Positions 8,479-17,334 of a stretch of 64,000 nt of DNA are shown in pieces. The stretch lies in assembly GCF_020524005.1 (NCBI RefSeq), contig NZ_JAIVKK010000005.1:248001-312000 (forward strand), in the 5' to 3' direction. The stretch is from Microbulbifer aggregans. GTDB lineage: Bacteria; Pseudomonadota; Gammaproteobacteria; Pseudomonadales; Cellvibrionaceae. Numbering within the stretch: the stretch's first letter is position 1; each line of letters starts with the position of its first letter. The notes below the pieces were generated by a model. The model saw only the letters and a list, made by a program, of their open reading frames with translations, was not told where the DNA came from and made no database searches. The position numbers were made by a program, and so were the translations under genes.

Positions 8479-9546
8479 TTGAAAATTCTGTATGGCGTTC
8501 AGGGGACCGGTAACGGCCACATTTCCCGCGCGCGAGCCATGGCCAAAGCCTTCCAGCAACACCCGGAACTGGAAGTACAGTGGCTGTTTTCAGGACGCCC
8601 GCCGGAAAAGCTCTTCGCCATGGAAGACTTCGGCGATTACTGGTGGAGAGAAGGACTGACATTCGTACACCGCGAAGGCAAGATCGACCAGCTTGCCACA
8701 GCGCGAAAGCTGAATCTGCGCCGCCTGCTGAAAGACATCCGCGAGCTACCGGTACAGGATTACGACCTGATCATCAGTGACTTTGAACCCGTGTGCGCAT
8801 GGGCCGCGAAGAAATACAAGCGCCCCAGCCTCGGCCTCGGCCACCAGTACGCCTTTAATTACAACATTCCCCGCCCCACTTTTGGATGGACGGCACGGGC
8901 GATAATGAAGAGCTTTGCCCCCGTCGATATGAGCCTGGGCATGCACTGGTACCACTTCGGACACCCGATCCTGCCGCCGATCGCCCACTCCAGCGATTTA
9001 GCATCAACAAAAGATCACGTCTTGGTGTATCTGCCATTTGAGCACGCAGTCCCATTGCTGCAGCAACTGGCACAGCTGCCGTATAACTTTACGGTGTACG
9101 GCCTGCCTGAAAATTTACCACATGCGGACAACATTACCCTCAAGCCCCCTTCCGTCGAAGGTTTCCGCCAGGACGTAGCCAGTGCACGCGGGATTATCTG
9201 CAACAGTGGTTTTGAATTGATCGCAGAAACCCTGACTCTGGGTAAACCGATCCTTACCCGTCCACTAAAAGGCCAGTTCGAACAGGAAGCCAATGCCATG
9301 GCACTGCAAGAGCTGCAACTGGCGAAGGTGGTAAAAAACATCGATGCCCAGAGCATTCGGGCTTGGCTGGAAAAAGACCCGACCGGCGTTCGTATCCGCT
9401 GGCCGGATGTGGCGGCAACCATCGTGCGCTGGATATCCGAGGGACGCAAGCAAAGCCCGGAGGCGCTGTCATCCGGGCTTTGGGAAGCAGTTGTGCCCGG
9501 CCGCGATCAGGCTGCTACGGCAAACTCGGCTACGGCTACCGAATAA
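8479..9546 (+). CDS. MJ1255/VC2487 family glycosyltransferase
   Basis: A 355-residue GT-B type glycosyltransferase-like protein. The N-terminal motif KILYGVQGTGNGHISRA is diagnostic of the MJ1255/VC2487 family. The C-terminal half carries ICNSGFELIAETLTLGKPILTRP, the usual nucleotide-sugar binding segment, followed by QFEQEANA. I place the start at the TTG at 8479 because GGAG lies seven bases before it and the conserved N-terminus begins immediately; longer frames would overlap the PAP2 gene. Acceptor and donor are unknown. Its coupling to the PAP2 phosphatase suggests modification of a lipid or envelope glycan. Confidence 0.85.
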   Translation: MKILYGVQGTGNGHISRARAMAKAFQQHPELEVQWLFSGRPPEKLFAMEDFGDYWWREGLTFVHREGKIDQLATARKLNLRRLLKDIRELPVQDYDLIISDFEPVCAWAAKKYKRPSLGLGHQYAFNYNIPRPTFGWTARAIMKSFAPVDMSLGMHWYHFGHPILPPIAHSSDLASTKDHVLVYLPFEHAVPLLQQLAQLPYNFTVYGLPENLPHADNITLKPPSVEGFRQDVASARGIICNSGFELIAETLTLGKPILTRPLKGQFEQEANAMALQELQLAKVVKNIDAQSIRAWLEKDPTGVRIRWPDVAATIVRWISEGRKQSPEALSSGLWEAVVPGRDQAATANSATATE

Positions 9547-9587
9547 TCACGCACGCCCCGCCCCAATGTTGCTCACTTAGCAACACC

Positions 9588-9711
9588 GTGGCGGTGCCAC
9601 TACCGGGTACAGCTTTGTGAGACACGCCGTACACCCATCCCTGGGGGCTCGGCTGCGGCCGTCCGGGCCGCAGACGGTCTCACAAAGCTGTACCCGGTAT
9701 CGCCACCTTAG
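9588..9711 (+). repeat. Structured palindromic repeat, copy A
   Basis: First of five copies of one element. A 5' module begins GTGGCGG at 9588. The outer stem is a perfect 23-bp match between 9601-9623 and 9677-9699. The conserved core, 9624-9650, contains ACGCCGT, ACCCATCC and GGGGGCTC. An inner hairpin pairs TGCGGCC at 9654-9660 with GGCCGCA at 9666-9672 around a GTCCG loop. A short 3' module ends near CCTTA. It lies between the convergent glycosyltransferase and polysaccharide deacetylase genes, where it could also serve as a bidirectional terminator. Confidence 0.85.
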
Positions 9712-9766
9712 CTTCCAAATTCAGTTGAGTGAATGCCTATAGGAAAGCAGTCCCCCATCTCGACTT

Positions 9767-10570
9767 TTACTGCGCACTTTCCAAATGCGCTACCGCATCG
9801 CGCACTGTGCTTACCCAGTAGCGTTCGGGGTACATACTCAGGTGCTTTAACAGTGCCTGATGCGCTTCCGCAGACACACTCAGGTAATCGCCGCCAACCC
9901 CGTGAAACATAAAGCCCACCAGGTTATTGTTCGCCCGTGCGGCCTCCACCACGGCGATTAGATCTTGCGCACTTTTACCCGCACCATCGTAGGCTTCCAG
10001 GCGAAAATAATCCGGGTCGTCCACACGGTGCAGGCCATCGGCAGAAAAAAATCGCGCGGCAACCACCAGCGGTTTGATCGCCGCTACCACATCCGCTCCT
10101 CCCGCATTCATGTCACCGCAGGGATAGGCAAAACTGCGTTGCTGCTCGCCATCGATGGCCGTCAGCAGACTGTTGGTGGTCTGCAGTTCGTCAATAAACT
10201 GCTCCAGGGAATAGCGATCAAGGTCGTGCCAGGGCTTCACCCAATCGCGGCCGGGAGCCGATTTACTGCAGGGATGATACAGCGTGTGGTTACCCAGCTC
10301 ATGGCCTGCAGCAGCCGCCTTGCGCCAATCCTCAAGGCGCAGGCGAATCGAAGGGCGCGCTCCGCTCAGGTAAAAGGTACCGGGTAGATTGAACTGTGCC
10401 AGTTGGGGAACGGCTACATCAAGATGAGAATCGAGGGCGTCGTCGTAGGTCAGAATAACCGCCGCTTCTGCGCCACCGGGCCAGGGCGAAACCGTTTCAC
10501 TGGCATTTGCCGCAGTGGTTGCCAGCAGGCACAGTGCAAAAAAGTACCGGCGAGATTTAAGGCCAGACAT
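9767..10570 (-). CDS. Secreted polysaccharide deacetylase family protein (NodB homology)
   Basis: A 267-residue exported carbohydrate-esterase-4 protein. A signal peptide covers about residues 1-23 (cleavage near ANA-SE). The NodB motifs are visible: TYDDA (the catalytic and metal-binding aspartates 43-44) and NHTLYH, whose histidines 95 and 99 bind the metal. The start is taken at 10570 because AAAGGGA precedes this ATG; an in-frame ATG 45 bases upstream has no such support. It follows the sensor kinase gene by 80 bp on the same strand and may belong to that unit. Substrate could be peptidoglycan, chitin oligomers or an exopolysaccharide; the sequence does not decide. Confidence 0.85.
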   Translation of the reverse strand: MSGLKSRRYFFALCLLATTAANASETVSPWPGGAEAAVILTYDDALDSHLDVAVPQLAQFNLPGTFYLSGARPSIRLRLEDWRKAAAAGHELGNHTLYHPCSKSAPGRDWVKPWHDLDRYSLEQFIDELQTTNSLLTAIDGEQQRSFAYPCGDMNAGGADVVAAIKPLVVAARFFSADGLHRVDDPDYFRLEAYDGAGKSAQDLIAVVEAARANNNLVGFMFHGVGGDYLSVSAEAHQALLKHLSMYPERYWVSTVRDAVAHLESAQ

Positions 10571-10650
10571 AGCAATTCCCTTTGTTTTTCTGTTTATTGT
10601 TTGAGTTCCATTCACGGGGCCCAGGGAAATTCCCGATTACCCCGGATGCA

Positions 10651-12009
10651 TCAGAGAGTCACCTTGATCTCGGCACCACCCAGTTCGGAAGCGCCAACAC
10701 CAATTTTACCGTGGTAACTCTCGACAATATCCACCACCACCGCGAGGCCAATCCCCTGCCCCTGTTGTTGCTGGTCGGCGCGCACACCGCGCTGAATCAC
10801 CTGCGCCCACTGTTCGGCGGTCAATCCGGGGCCGTTATCGGAGACCACGATTTCCAGGCCGCGATGATCGGAAGTGTTGGCGATTTCCACCAGCAGCTTG
10901 CCGCCACCGTATTTGTAGCCGTTGTCCAGCAGGTTACCCAGCATCTCCATCAGATCGCCTTCATCGCCGTAGAACAGCGCATCCGCGCCGCACAACAGCT
11001 CCGCGTCCACGGTCTTATTGCGGTATACCTTGTCCAGCGCGGAGAGAATTTTTTCGGCCATCGGCTGAATCGCCACACCGCGCAAGATAGATTTTGGCGA
11101 GCTGGCCACTGCGCGCTGTAACTGGTAGCTGATGATGCTGTCCATTCGCTTGACCTGCTCGGCCAGTACTTCCTGCGCCCCCTTGGGGTCAGCCATAGGA
11201 TCCATGCCTTTTAACACGGCAAGGGGCGTCTTCAGGCTGTGGGCCAGGTCCGCCAGTGTATGCCGGGTCTTTTCCCGCTGGCGGCGCTCGTTTTCGATCA
11301 GCAGGTTGAGGTTATCTGTCAACGGCACCAGCTCGCGCGGAAAATTGCCCTGCAGGGTATCGCTGCCGCCCTGCTGCATCCGCTTCAGGGCACTGGCTAC
11401 AGAGCGCAGGGGGGCAAGCCCCCAGCGCAGAACCAGGAGCTGCACTGCAATTAGTGCCAGCGAGCCGAGCGCGAGCCAGCGCCACAATGTTCCGCTGAAC
11501 TGTCGCACCTGAGCATGCAAAGGTGCAGCGTCTTCCAGCACCACAAACGTAAACTGCCGTTCGTTGTCCAGCCCCCAGGCAATACCCTGGCGGAAGCTGC
11601 TGTAGGGCGTGGGCATATCCGGCAACTGCACTTCAGCAAATACCTGCTGCCCCTGACGCAACGGCAGCGGTAATGGCATGGCGGAAAAATTCGGCAGGCT
11701 GAGCGCAGACTGGGAACGCCAGATAACCCGGCCGCGGGAATCCATGACGGCGCCGATAAGGCCGGAATCAGGCTGGTTGAACCGCTGCTCGGGGAGGATC
11801 AGGGGCAGCTGCAGGCTGTCGCCATCGGGTTCGGCGTAGGCCAGCAGCGTATAGATATGCAACTGCATCTCGCGGGCCTTGGCCTCGTCCAGCGATGTGC
11901 GGTAAGCCCGCTCCAGCACGCCGGAAAGTACTGCAAGAAAAACCAGCAGTACCAGCGTCGCCATCAGTGAAAGACGGCCGGAAAGGGAGTGCAGCAGGCG
12001 GGAAAGCAA
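10651..12009 (-). CDS. Sensor histidine kinase, PhoQ-like
   Basis: A 452-residue membrane sensor. A first membrane helix (about residues 10-30) is followed by a periplasmic region of about 130 residues, a second helix at about 172-195, a HAMP-like linker, the H-box LADLAHSLKTPLAVL (phospho-acceptor histidine), and an ATPase domain with the N-box NLLDNGYKYGGG, DNGPGL and GQGIGLAVV. It starts with TTG at 12009, three bases after the stop of the response regulator, so translation is coupled. The LKTP H-box and the order regulator-then-kinase are typical of PhoPQ-like pairs. The signal sensed is unknown; Mg2+ or cationic peptides are only an analogy. Confidence 0.9.
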   Translation of the reverse strand: MLSRLLHSLSGRLSLMATLVLLVFLAVLSGVLERAYRTSLDEAKAREMQLHIYTLLAYAEPDGDSLQLPLILPEQRFNQPDSGLIGAVMDSRGRVIWRSQSALSLPNFSAMPLPLPLRQGQQVFAEVQLPDMPTPYSSFRQGIAWGLDNERQFTFVVLEDAAPLHAQVRQFSGTLWRWLALGSLALIAVQLLVLRWGLAPLRSVASALKRMQQGGSDTLQGNFPRELVPLTDNLNLLIENERRQREKTRHTLADLAHSLKTPLAVLKGMDPMADPKGAQEVLAEQVKRMDSIISYQLQRAVASSPKSILRGVAIQPMAEKILSALDKVYRNKTVDAELLCGADALFYGDEGDLMEMLGNLLDNGYKYGGGKLLVEIANTSDHRGLEIVVSDNGPGLTAEQWAQVIQRGVRADQQQQGQGIGLAVVVDIVESYHGKIGVGASELGGAEIKVTL

Positions 12010-12012
12010 GGG

Positions 12013-12687
12013 TCAGTCCGCGGGCCGGAAGCGGTAGCCGCGCCCGCGCAGGGTCTCGATGGGCTTGATGCCGCCAGCGGCGTCGAGCTTTTTGCGCAGC
12101 CGGCCGATGAACACTTCGATGACATTACTGTCGCGGTCACAATCCTGCTCGTAGATATGCTCTGTGAGAGTGGTCTTGGAGACGACTTCATCAGGATGCA
12201 GCATCAGGTATTCCAATACCTTGTATTCAAACGAGGTGAGTTCCAGCTCACTTTCCGCCACAGTTACCCGCTGGGCACTGGTATCCAGGGTGATGGTGCC
12301 TACGGTAATGGTCGGGGAAGAGAAACCGGCGGAGCGGCGCACCAGCGCGTTCAGACGCGCGAGCAACTCCTCGTTGTGGAAAGGTTTAACCAGGTAATCG
12401 TCACCGCCAGCTTCGAGCCCTCGCACGCGTTCCTGCCAGTGGCCGCGGGCGGTGAGGATAAGAATGGGGAAGTGCCGGGATTCCTTGCGCAGGGTCTCGA
12501 TCACCTGAATGCCATCAATTTTCGGCAGCCCCAGATCCATTACCGCCACGTCGTAAGGGTATTCACGACCCAAATACAGGGCTTCTTCCCCATCCGGTGC
12601 TTCATCGACGGTATAGCCGGCCTTGCGCAGGGATACGGCCAACTGGTCGCGCAGGACATTCTCGTCTTCTACCAACAGTGCGCGCAT
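12013..12687 (-). CDS. OmpR/PhoB-family response regulator
   Basis: A 224-residue transcriptional regulator. The receiver domain shows the acidic pair VEDE at 7-10, the phospho-acceptor Asp51 (AVMDLGLP), TA at 79-80 and Lys101 (LVKPF). The C-terminal winged helix has LTSFEYKVLEYLMLHPDEVVS and VIEVFIGRLRKKLD, as in PhoP/QseB-type regulators. It is directly followed by its kinase and preceded by the PepSY protein at 45 bp. Target genes cannot be deduced, although the upstream PepSY and glycine-zipper genes are likely members of its own regulon. Confidence 0.93.
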   Translation of the reverse strand: MRALLVEDENVLRDQLAVSLRKAGYTVDEAPDGEEALYLGREYPYDVAVMDLGLPKIDGIQVIETLRKESRHFPILILTARGHWQERVRGLEAGGDDYLVKPFHNEELLARLNALVRRSAGFSSPTITVGTITLDTSAQRVTVAESELELTSFEYKVLEYLMLHPDEVVSKTTLTEHIYEQDCDRDSNVIEVFIGRLRKKLDAAGGIKPIETLRGRGYRFRPAD

Positions 12688-12732
12688 GTCTATTCCTCTA
12701 TATTTCGGCCTGCCTTGGCAAGCACTTACGGC

Positions 12733-13068
12733 TCAGCGGGAAATGCGACCGCTCTGTTTATCTACATAAACCACATATACCTGGCTCTTATCTGAAAGAC
12801 CTTTTACCCGGTACATGCTCTTGCCGTTTTTCTGTACTTCTTTGATCGCGAGGATCTTGCCACCGTAGCGCCGTTTAACCAGCGAGGCGGCTTCATCCCG
12901 GGAAATGCCTTTCTGTTGTACCCGGATGGTCCGGTATGGGCCGGCATTGCGCTCCAGACTCGCCCGATGCGGGACATCATAAGCCCGTTCCGCAGCCGCC
13001 TGCGAAGGCGGAGGGGTCAGACTCAAAAGCAATGCGACCACAAAAATGATGGCGCCGGTCAGTTTCAC
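12733..13068 (-). CDS. PepSY domain protein, exported
   Basis: A 111-residue protein with an N-terminal signal peptide (cleavage probably after PPSQA) and a single PepSY-like domain: KGISRDEAASLVKRRYGGKILAIKEV, then YRVKGL and YVVYVDKQSGRI. PepSY proteins are small periplasmic domains often encoded beside PhoPQ-like systems; suggested roles are peptidase inhibition or signal modulation. It lies between the glycine-zipper gene and the response regulator with short spacers, which implies one transcript and a role in the same stress response. Confidence 0.85.
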   Translation of the reverse strand: MKLTGAIIFVVALLLSLTPPPSQAAAERAYDVPHRASLERNAGPYRTIRVQQKGISRDEAASLVKRRYGGKILAIKEVQKNGKSMYRVKGLSDKSQVYVVYVDKQSGRISR

Positions 13069-13119
13069 AATGCAGCTCCTGTTATTTCTAATTACCGCCC
13101 TGTAATCCCAAACGCGGGA

Positions 13120-13710
13120 TTACCAGACCGGTGTCACATCCACGCGAACCCGGATTCTATCGCCAGGATGGCGGTCAGTGCGAGTAATGAACTCCTGGCC
13201 GTTGTAGCGGTAGTTTACGTCGTATCCTACCAGTTCCCGGCGCATGGTCACCTCTTCAACTACCTGGCACTGTTGCTGGGTGCCGTGTTGCACCGGCGCA
13301 TTACCGCGGCTGATGGCACTGCCGATGACCGCACCGACAGCGGCACCGGCGACGGTTTTTGCCCCTTTGCTCGAATGGTCATGGCGCCAGTGGTGGCGGC
13401 GGTGGCGGTGTCTGTCACCGCCGATATTACGTCCGACGGCCGCACCAATAAGGCCACCGATGATGGCACCGGCGGGAGATGGCTGCTGGTAAGTAACGGG
13501 CTGATCCCAGCAGCGGGTGCGGGGCTCAACCACCTGGATATCGTTGTAGATAGGGGTAACACCGGTCACGATGGCATAGTCGTAGCCATCCTGCCCCTCG
13601 TAATAGCCACTTTCACCGGCTGTGGCTATGGCACTGACGCCCACCATGGCCGCGGTGAGGCCAGCAAACGCCAGCCTTTTGATACTTTGGAGTAGGTTTG
13701 GATAAGCCAT
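13120..13710 (-). CDS. Glycine zipper 2TM domain protein, exported
   Basis: A 196-residue envelope protein. A signal peptide occupies about residues 1-31. Two glycine-zipper segments follow: PAGAIIGGLIGAAVGRNIGG (about 79-98) and KTVAGAAVGAVIGSAISRG (about 116-134). They are separated by a His/Arg-rich stretch, RHRHRRHHWRHDH, that may bind metals or lipids. The C-terminal part has a conserved soluble segment with YDVNYRYNGQEF and RVRVDVTP. It heads the minus-strand PepSY/two-component unit. Function of the family is not defined; outer-membrane association like SlyB/RcsF-type glycine-zipper proteins is plausible. Confidence 0.82.
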   Translation of the reverse strand: MAYPNLLQSIKRLAFAGLTAAMVGVSAIATAGESGYYEGQDGYDYAIVTGVTPIYNDIQVVEPRTRCWDQPVTYQQPSPAGAIIGGLIGAAVGRNIGGDRHRHRRHHWRHDHSSKGAKTVAGAAVGAVIGSAISRGNAPVQHGTQQQCQVVEEVTMRRELVGYDVNYRYNGQEFITRTDRHPGDRIRVRVDVTPVW

Positions 13711-13844
13711 CTCAGTTCTCCCTGCGGTTCCTTACTCTTCCGCCAGCCTTCGACACACTTTGCCGAAGGCAACCATCCGACCACCAGGCCGATGGGAGCA
13801 CTTTACTGAGCTGTGCCTGAATCTTTGCTGAACCTTGAGGAGGT

Positions 13845-15209
13845 TCACACTACATTTGCTTCGCCCGGACTGTCCTGACCGCCGAGCCAGCGCTGGGTCA
13901 GGGTTCCTGCGGTCATAGCCCCGTTCACATTGAGCGCGGTACGGGCCATGTCGATCAGCGGCTCTACCGAGATCAACAGCGCGGCAATGGTCACTGGTAA
14001 TCCCATGGTGGGAAGTACGACCAACGCGGCGAACGTCGCCCCGCCGCCAACACCGGCGATACCGAATGAGCTGATCACCACCACGGCAATCAGAGATGTC
14101 AGCCACACCGGATCAAACACATTGATGCCCATAGGCACCGCCACCATGACCGCCAGCATCGCCGGGTAGATACCTGCACAGCCGTTCTGGCCGATGGTGG
14201 CACCAAATGATGCGGAGAAGTTGGCGATCGCTGGCGCATTCTTGAGCTCATCGATCTGGGTTTCGATATTGAGGGGGATGGTGGCGGCACTGGAGCGGGA
14301 ACTGAATGCGAACACCAGCACCGGCCAGACCTTGGCAAAAAAATGCAGCGGGCTCACGCCATTGATAAGTAGCAGCAGACCGTGCACCAGGAACATCAGG
14401 GCGATGGCCACAAAGGACGCAACCACAAAATTGAACAGGTTGAAGATATCTGCCCAGCTCGAATCCGCAATCAACGCCGTGACCAGTGCCATTACACCGT
14501 AGGGCGTAAAAGCCATCACCAGGCGCACCAACTTCATCACCCAGGCCTGGGCAACACTGACAAACTGCTCAATAGCTGCGCCCTGCTCCGGGTTTTCCTT
14601 GCGTACCCCCAATGCAGCCACACCCAGCAGAACCGCAAAAATCACCACCGCGATAACCGAGTTATCACGGTGGCCAGCCAGGTCAAAGAAAATATTGCGG
14701 GGAATAAAACCGGTGAGAATTTCTGGAATACTCAGCTCACTCACGCGGCCGATGCGCTCGTTCAATACCTCGACCCGGGCTGCCTCCCGCGCACCTTCTA
14801 CCAGCCCTTCCGCGGTAAGACCAAACAGGTGGGCAATCACCACGCCGATCAATGCCGATATCGCCGTAGTACCAAGCAGCACCGCCAGTACCGACACACT
14901 GATCTTGCCCAACGCACGGGTATCACTCACCCGTACCACCGCACCAAGAATGGACACCAGCACCAACGGCATCACCATTACGTAGAGAAGGTTGACGTAC
15001 CCATCACCGATCAACCCAATCCAGCCGAGCACCCACTGCGTGTTAACGCCCCAGCCTTCGGCCAGGTGAATAAAGCCTCCAAACAGAATACCGAGGAGTA
15101 AGCCAGCGAACACCGCAGGCGCCAGCGAGTTGCGACTGCGATGCCAGCGGGAAAGCGGCCAGAGTAAAAACAGATAAATAGCGAGGAGTAAGAATGCACT
15201 CAATTGCAT
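13845..15209 (-). CDS. Cation:amino acid symporter, L-cystine transporter TcyP/YdjN type
   Basis: A 454-residue member of the dicarboxylate/amino acid:cation symporter family with about eight to ten hydrophobic segments. The re-entrant loop and substrate-site motifs are FSSRSSAATIPLN, GATIGQNGCAGIYPAM and GGGATFAALVVLP, followed by LISVEPLIDMARTALNVNG. The NGCAG variant in the first of these resembles the L-cystine transporters TcyP/YdjN more than glutamate carriers such as GltP. It stands alone on the minus strand. Substrate assignment is by motif similarity only. Confidence 0.82.
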   Translation of the reverse strand: MQLSAFLLLAIYLFLLWPLSRWHRSRNSLAPAVFAGLLLGILFGGFIHLAEGWGVNTQWVLGWIGLIGDGYVNLLYVMVMPLVLVSILGAVVRVSDTRALGKISVSVLAVLLGTTAISALIGVVIAHLFGLTAEGLVEGAREAARVEVLNERIGRVSELSIPEILTGFIPRNIFFDLAGHRDNSVIAVVIFAVLLGVAALGVRKENPEQGAAIEQFVSVAQAWVMKLVRLVMAFTPYGVMALVTALIADSSWADIFNLFNFVVASFVAIALMFLVHGLLLLINGVSPLHFFAKVWPVLVFAFSSRSSAATIPLNIETQIDELKNAPAIANFSASFGATIGQNGCAGIYPAMLAVMVAVPMGINVFDPVWLTSLIAVVVISSFGIAGVGGGATFAALVVLPTMGLPVTIAALLISVEPLIDMARTALNVNGAMTAGTLTQRWLGGQDSPGEANVV

Positions 15210-15305
15210 CGGGAAAGGCGTCCAGTTTTACAAATGCAGGCAATAGAATTTGCTGCATCCTAGCAGTTGGCGCGCATTTCATTTAAAGACGCTTTGGTTA
15301 TAGCG

Positions 15306-15809
15306 CTATAAGCAAATGCCACGATCGTCGCAGCCGGCCTTTTCCAGTTCAGACAGGGCCTTTTCCAGGCTATCCACTGTCTGTGGGCCAACAAGGGTTC
15401 GCCGCCACTGGCCGTCAGCGTCAATAAACAGCGTAGATGGCAAAACCTGTGGCCGCGGCTGACCCCAGCGTTGGGGCGGCTCGGCAGCCAGAACGGGAAA
15501 GTCGATGCCAAACTTTTCTGCCTGAGTACGAACCCGATCCACCGGCAGCGGATCAAAGTTAATACCGAGCACCAGTACCCGCTCGCTGTTCTGCCGGTAG
15601 AATTCATTGAGCTCCGGTATTTCTTCCCGGCAGGGAGCACACCACTCCGCCCAATAATTCACCACCAGCACTCGCCCACCGGTCTGAACAGCCTTGCCCT
15701 CCAGATCCAGCCATGGTGCTTGCCTGGGTGCCGCATCACACCCGCCAACAGTCAGGACGACCAACAACAGCCAGGTGCCAACTACCCATATATTCCTAAA
15801 TGGATTCAT
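15306..15809 (-). CDS. TlpA-like thiol:disulfide oxidoreductase, putative lipoprotein
   Basis: A 167-residue thioredoxin-fold protein. The N-terminus is a lipoprotein-type signal ending LTVGGC with lipidation at Cys24. The active site NYWAEWCAPCREEIP has the WCAPC motif at residues 56-60, and the cis-proline motif VLPSTLFID follows near 122-130. This points to a periplasmic reductase of the TlpA/ResA group. The ATG at 15809 is chosen because it opens the lipoprotein signal; the longer frame runs back through the yihY gene. It begins seven bases after the yihY stop, so the two are probably one operon. A thioredoxin gene beside yihY is also seen in Pseudomonas. Confidence 0.83.
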   Translation of the reverse strand: MNPFRNIWVVGTWLLLVVLTVGGCDAAPRQAPWLDLEGKAVQTGGRVLVVNYWAEWCAPCREEIPELNEFYRQNSERVLVLGINFDPLPVDRVRTQAEKFGIDFPVLAAEPPQRWGQPRPQVLPSTLFIDADGQWRRTLVGPQTVDSLEKALSELEKAGCDDRGICL

Positions 15810-15816
15810 ACGTGCT

Positions 15817-17181
15817 TCAGGCGCTACTTTTTTTAGCCGTGCTTTTCGATGGACCAGCATTGCGACCGCCACCCCTCCGGGTTGATTTCTTTCCATTCGC
15901 CGTAGCTTCCGGGTCCGTTTCAGTGGCTTCACCCTTCTCGACTATCTCGGCTTCCCCGCGCTCCTCTTCGGTCATGGAAGCCCGGAACAGATCACCCAGA
16001 GTCTGCGACAAATGCTCTCGGGAATAGGCTTGGGACTCCGAAAAACGTGCCGCCATTTCCCGGAACCAGGGGCGGCTCTCCAGCTCGCGGTGACCGTGCT
16101 CCGGCACCGGCGCCGGGTGCAACCAGTCCATCATCTGCTGGATGGTTACGGCATCCAGATCCCGCAATAAGACATAGTCATTGCGATCGGTCTGGGTAAT
16201 GATGTTGCGATCCTGCAATACCTGGCGAATACGCCGCCACTGGCTCGGCCGGATACCGGCGCGCGAGATATCCTGGTCACGCACCGGCAGTCCTTTCTGA
16301 TACTGGCTGTAGAATTTCCACATCAACACCATGGTGGCCACCAGGTCCGAATAACTGCGTCCCTGCGCGGCGGCGTGATACGCGGAAAGGGTGCGCACCA
16401 GAACACACCCCGCCAGCACGATCATCCACAATAAATAGATCCAGATCAGAAACAGCGGCACAAACGCAAAGGCGCCATAAATCGCCTGGACCGACGTGCG
16501 CGCAACGATAGTTCCGAACAGATACTTGGCCGCCTCGAATACAAACGCAGTGATAATCCCGCCAACCACACCGTGTCGCATCGGCACACGGCAGTTGGGC
16601 ACGGCAATAAACAGAAGGGTAAATGCGGTTGCGGTAAACAGCCACGGCAGCACCCGCAGGAATATCGGCAACAGGCCCAGGCTATCGTTCTGTAACAGGA
16701 ACTTTTGCGAAAACAGGTAGGTGCTGGCCGCCATCCCGGCACCAAGCAGGATCGGACCGAGGCTCAGGATGGCCCAGTAAAGCAGGAAGCTGGATACCCC
16801 ACGGCGGCCGCGGGGGATATCCCAGATCGCGTTGAAGGTCGCCTCGATATTTTTCAGCATCAGCCCGGCGGTCACCAGCAGAAAGCCGATACCGACACCG
16901 GTCAGGCGCTGGGCCTGGGATGAAAAATTACTGATGTATTCCTGCACTTCCCGCCCGCTCTCGGGCACGAAGTGGGAAAAGATTTGCTGCTGAATCTTGC
17001 TCTGCAGGCCGGCGAAATCCGGGAACAGTGACAACATGGCGTAACTCACCGTGACCAGAGGCACTATCGCAAACAAGGTCATATAGGTGAGCGCGGCCGC
17101 ATTCTGGCGGCAATTCTTTTCGTTAAACAACGTCCACAGCGAGGAAAAAAAACGGCTCCAGCGATGCACCATTTCTGTCAT
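15817..17181 (-). CDS. yihY: YihY/BrkB family inner membrane protein
   Basis: A 454-residue membrane protein of the YihY family (once misnamed ribonuclease BN). About six hydrophobic segments span residues 30-265, with the signature NCRQNAAALTYMTLFAIVPL near residue 22 and PNCRVPMRHGVVGG near 193. The soluble C-terminal 170 residues include a winged-helix-like stretch and end in a Lys/Arg/Ser/Gly-rich tail (from about residue 430) that may bind nucleic acid or acidic lipid. Function is unknown. It is divergent from arsC and followed by the TlpA-like lipoprotein. Confidence 0.88.
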   Translation of the reverse strand: MTEMVHRWSRFFSSLWTLFNEKNCRQNAAALTYMTLFAIVPLVTVSYAMLSLFPDFAGLQSKIQQQIFSHFVPESGREVQEYISNFSSQAQRLTGVGIGFLLVTAGLMLKNIEATFNAIWDIPRGRRGVSSFLLYWAILSLGPILLGAGMAASTYLFSQKFLLQNDSLGLLPIFLRVLPWLFTATAFTLLFIAVPNCRVPMRHGVVGGIITAFVFEAAKYLFGTIVARTSVQAIYGAFAFVPLFLIWIYLLWMIVLAGCVLVRTLSAYHAAAQGRSYSDLVATMVLMWKFYSQYQKGLPVRDQDISRAGIRPSQWRRIRQVLQDRNIITQTDRNDYVLLRDLDAVTIQQMMDWLHPAPVPEHGHRELESRPWFREMAARFSESQAYSREHLSQTLGDLFRASMTEEERGEAEIVEKGEATETDPEATANGKKSTRRGGGRNAGPSKSTAKKSSA

Positions 17182-17277
17182 GGGTCTTCTCTTTGTGTGA
17201 TCCGGTTATTCGATCCCGTATTTGATCTTGCGAGTAAATGCGCCCAACAAGCCGAAAAAATACCCCAACCCCCAGCG

Positions 17278-17305
17278 TAGACGAGTCACCGCAGACTGTT
17301 AGAAT
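17278..17305 (+). promoter_or_regulatory. Probable sigma-70 promoter of arsC-wrbA-DUF2069
   Basis: TAGACG at 17278-17283 (four of six consensus bases) is followed after 16 bp by TAGAAT at 17300-17305 (five of six). Transcription would begin near 17312, about 23 bp before the arsC ATG. The call rests on pattern match only. Confidence 0.4.
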
Positions 17306-17334
17306 ACGCGAAAACTCAACAGGATACCGCTGCA

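Noticed and set aside
13747..13769. CCTTCG/CGAAGG inverted repeat between the glycine-zipper gene and the symporter
   Set aside because: Only 6 bp with an 11-base loop and no T run; not convincing as a terminator.
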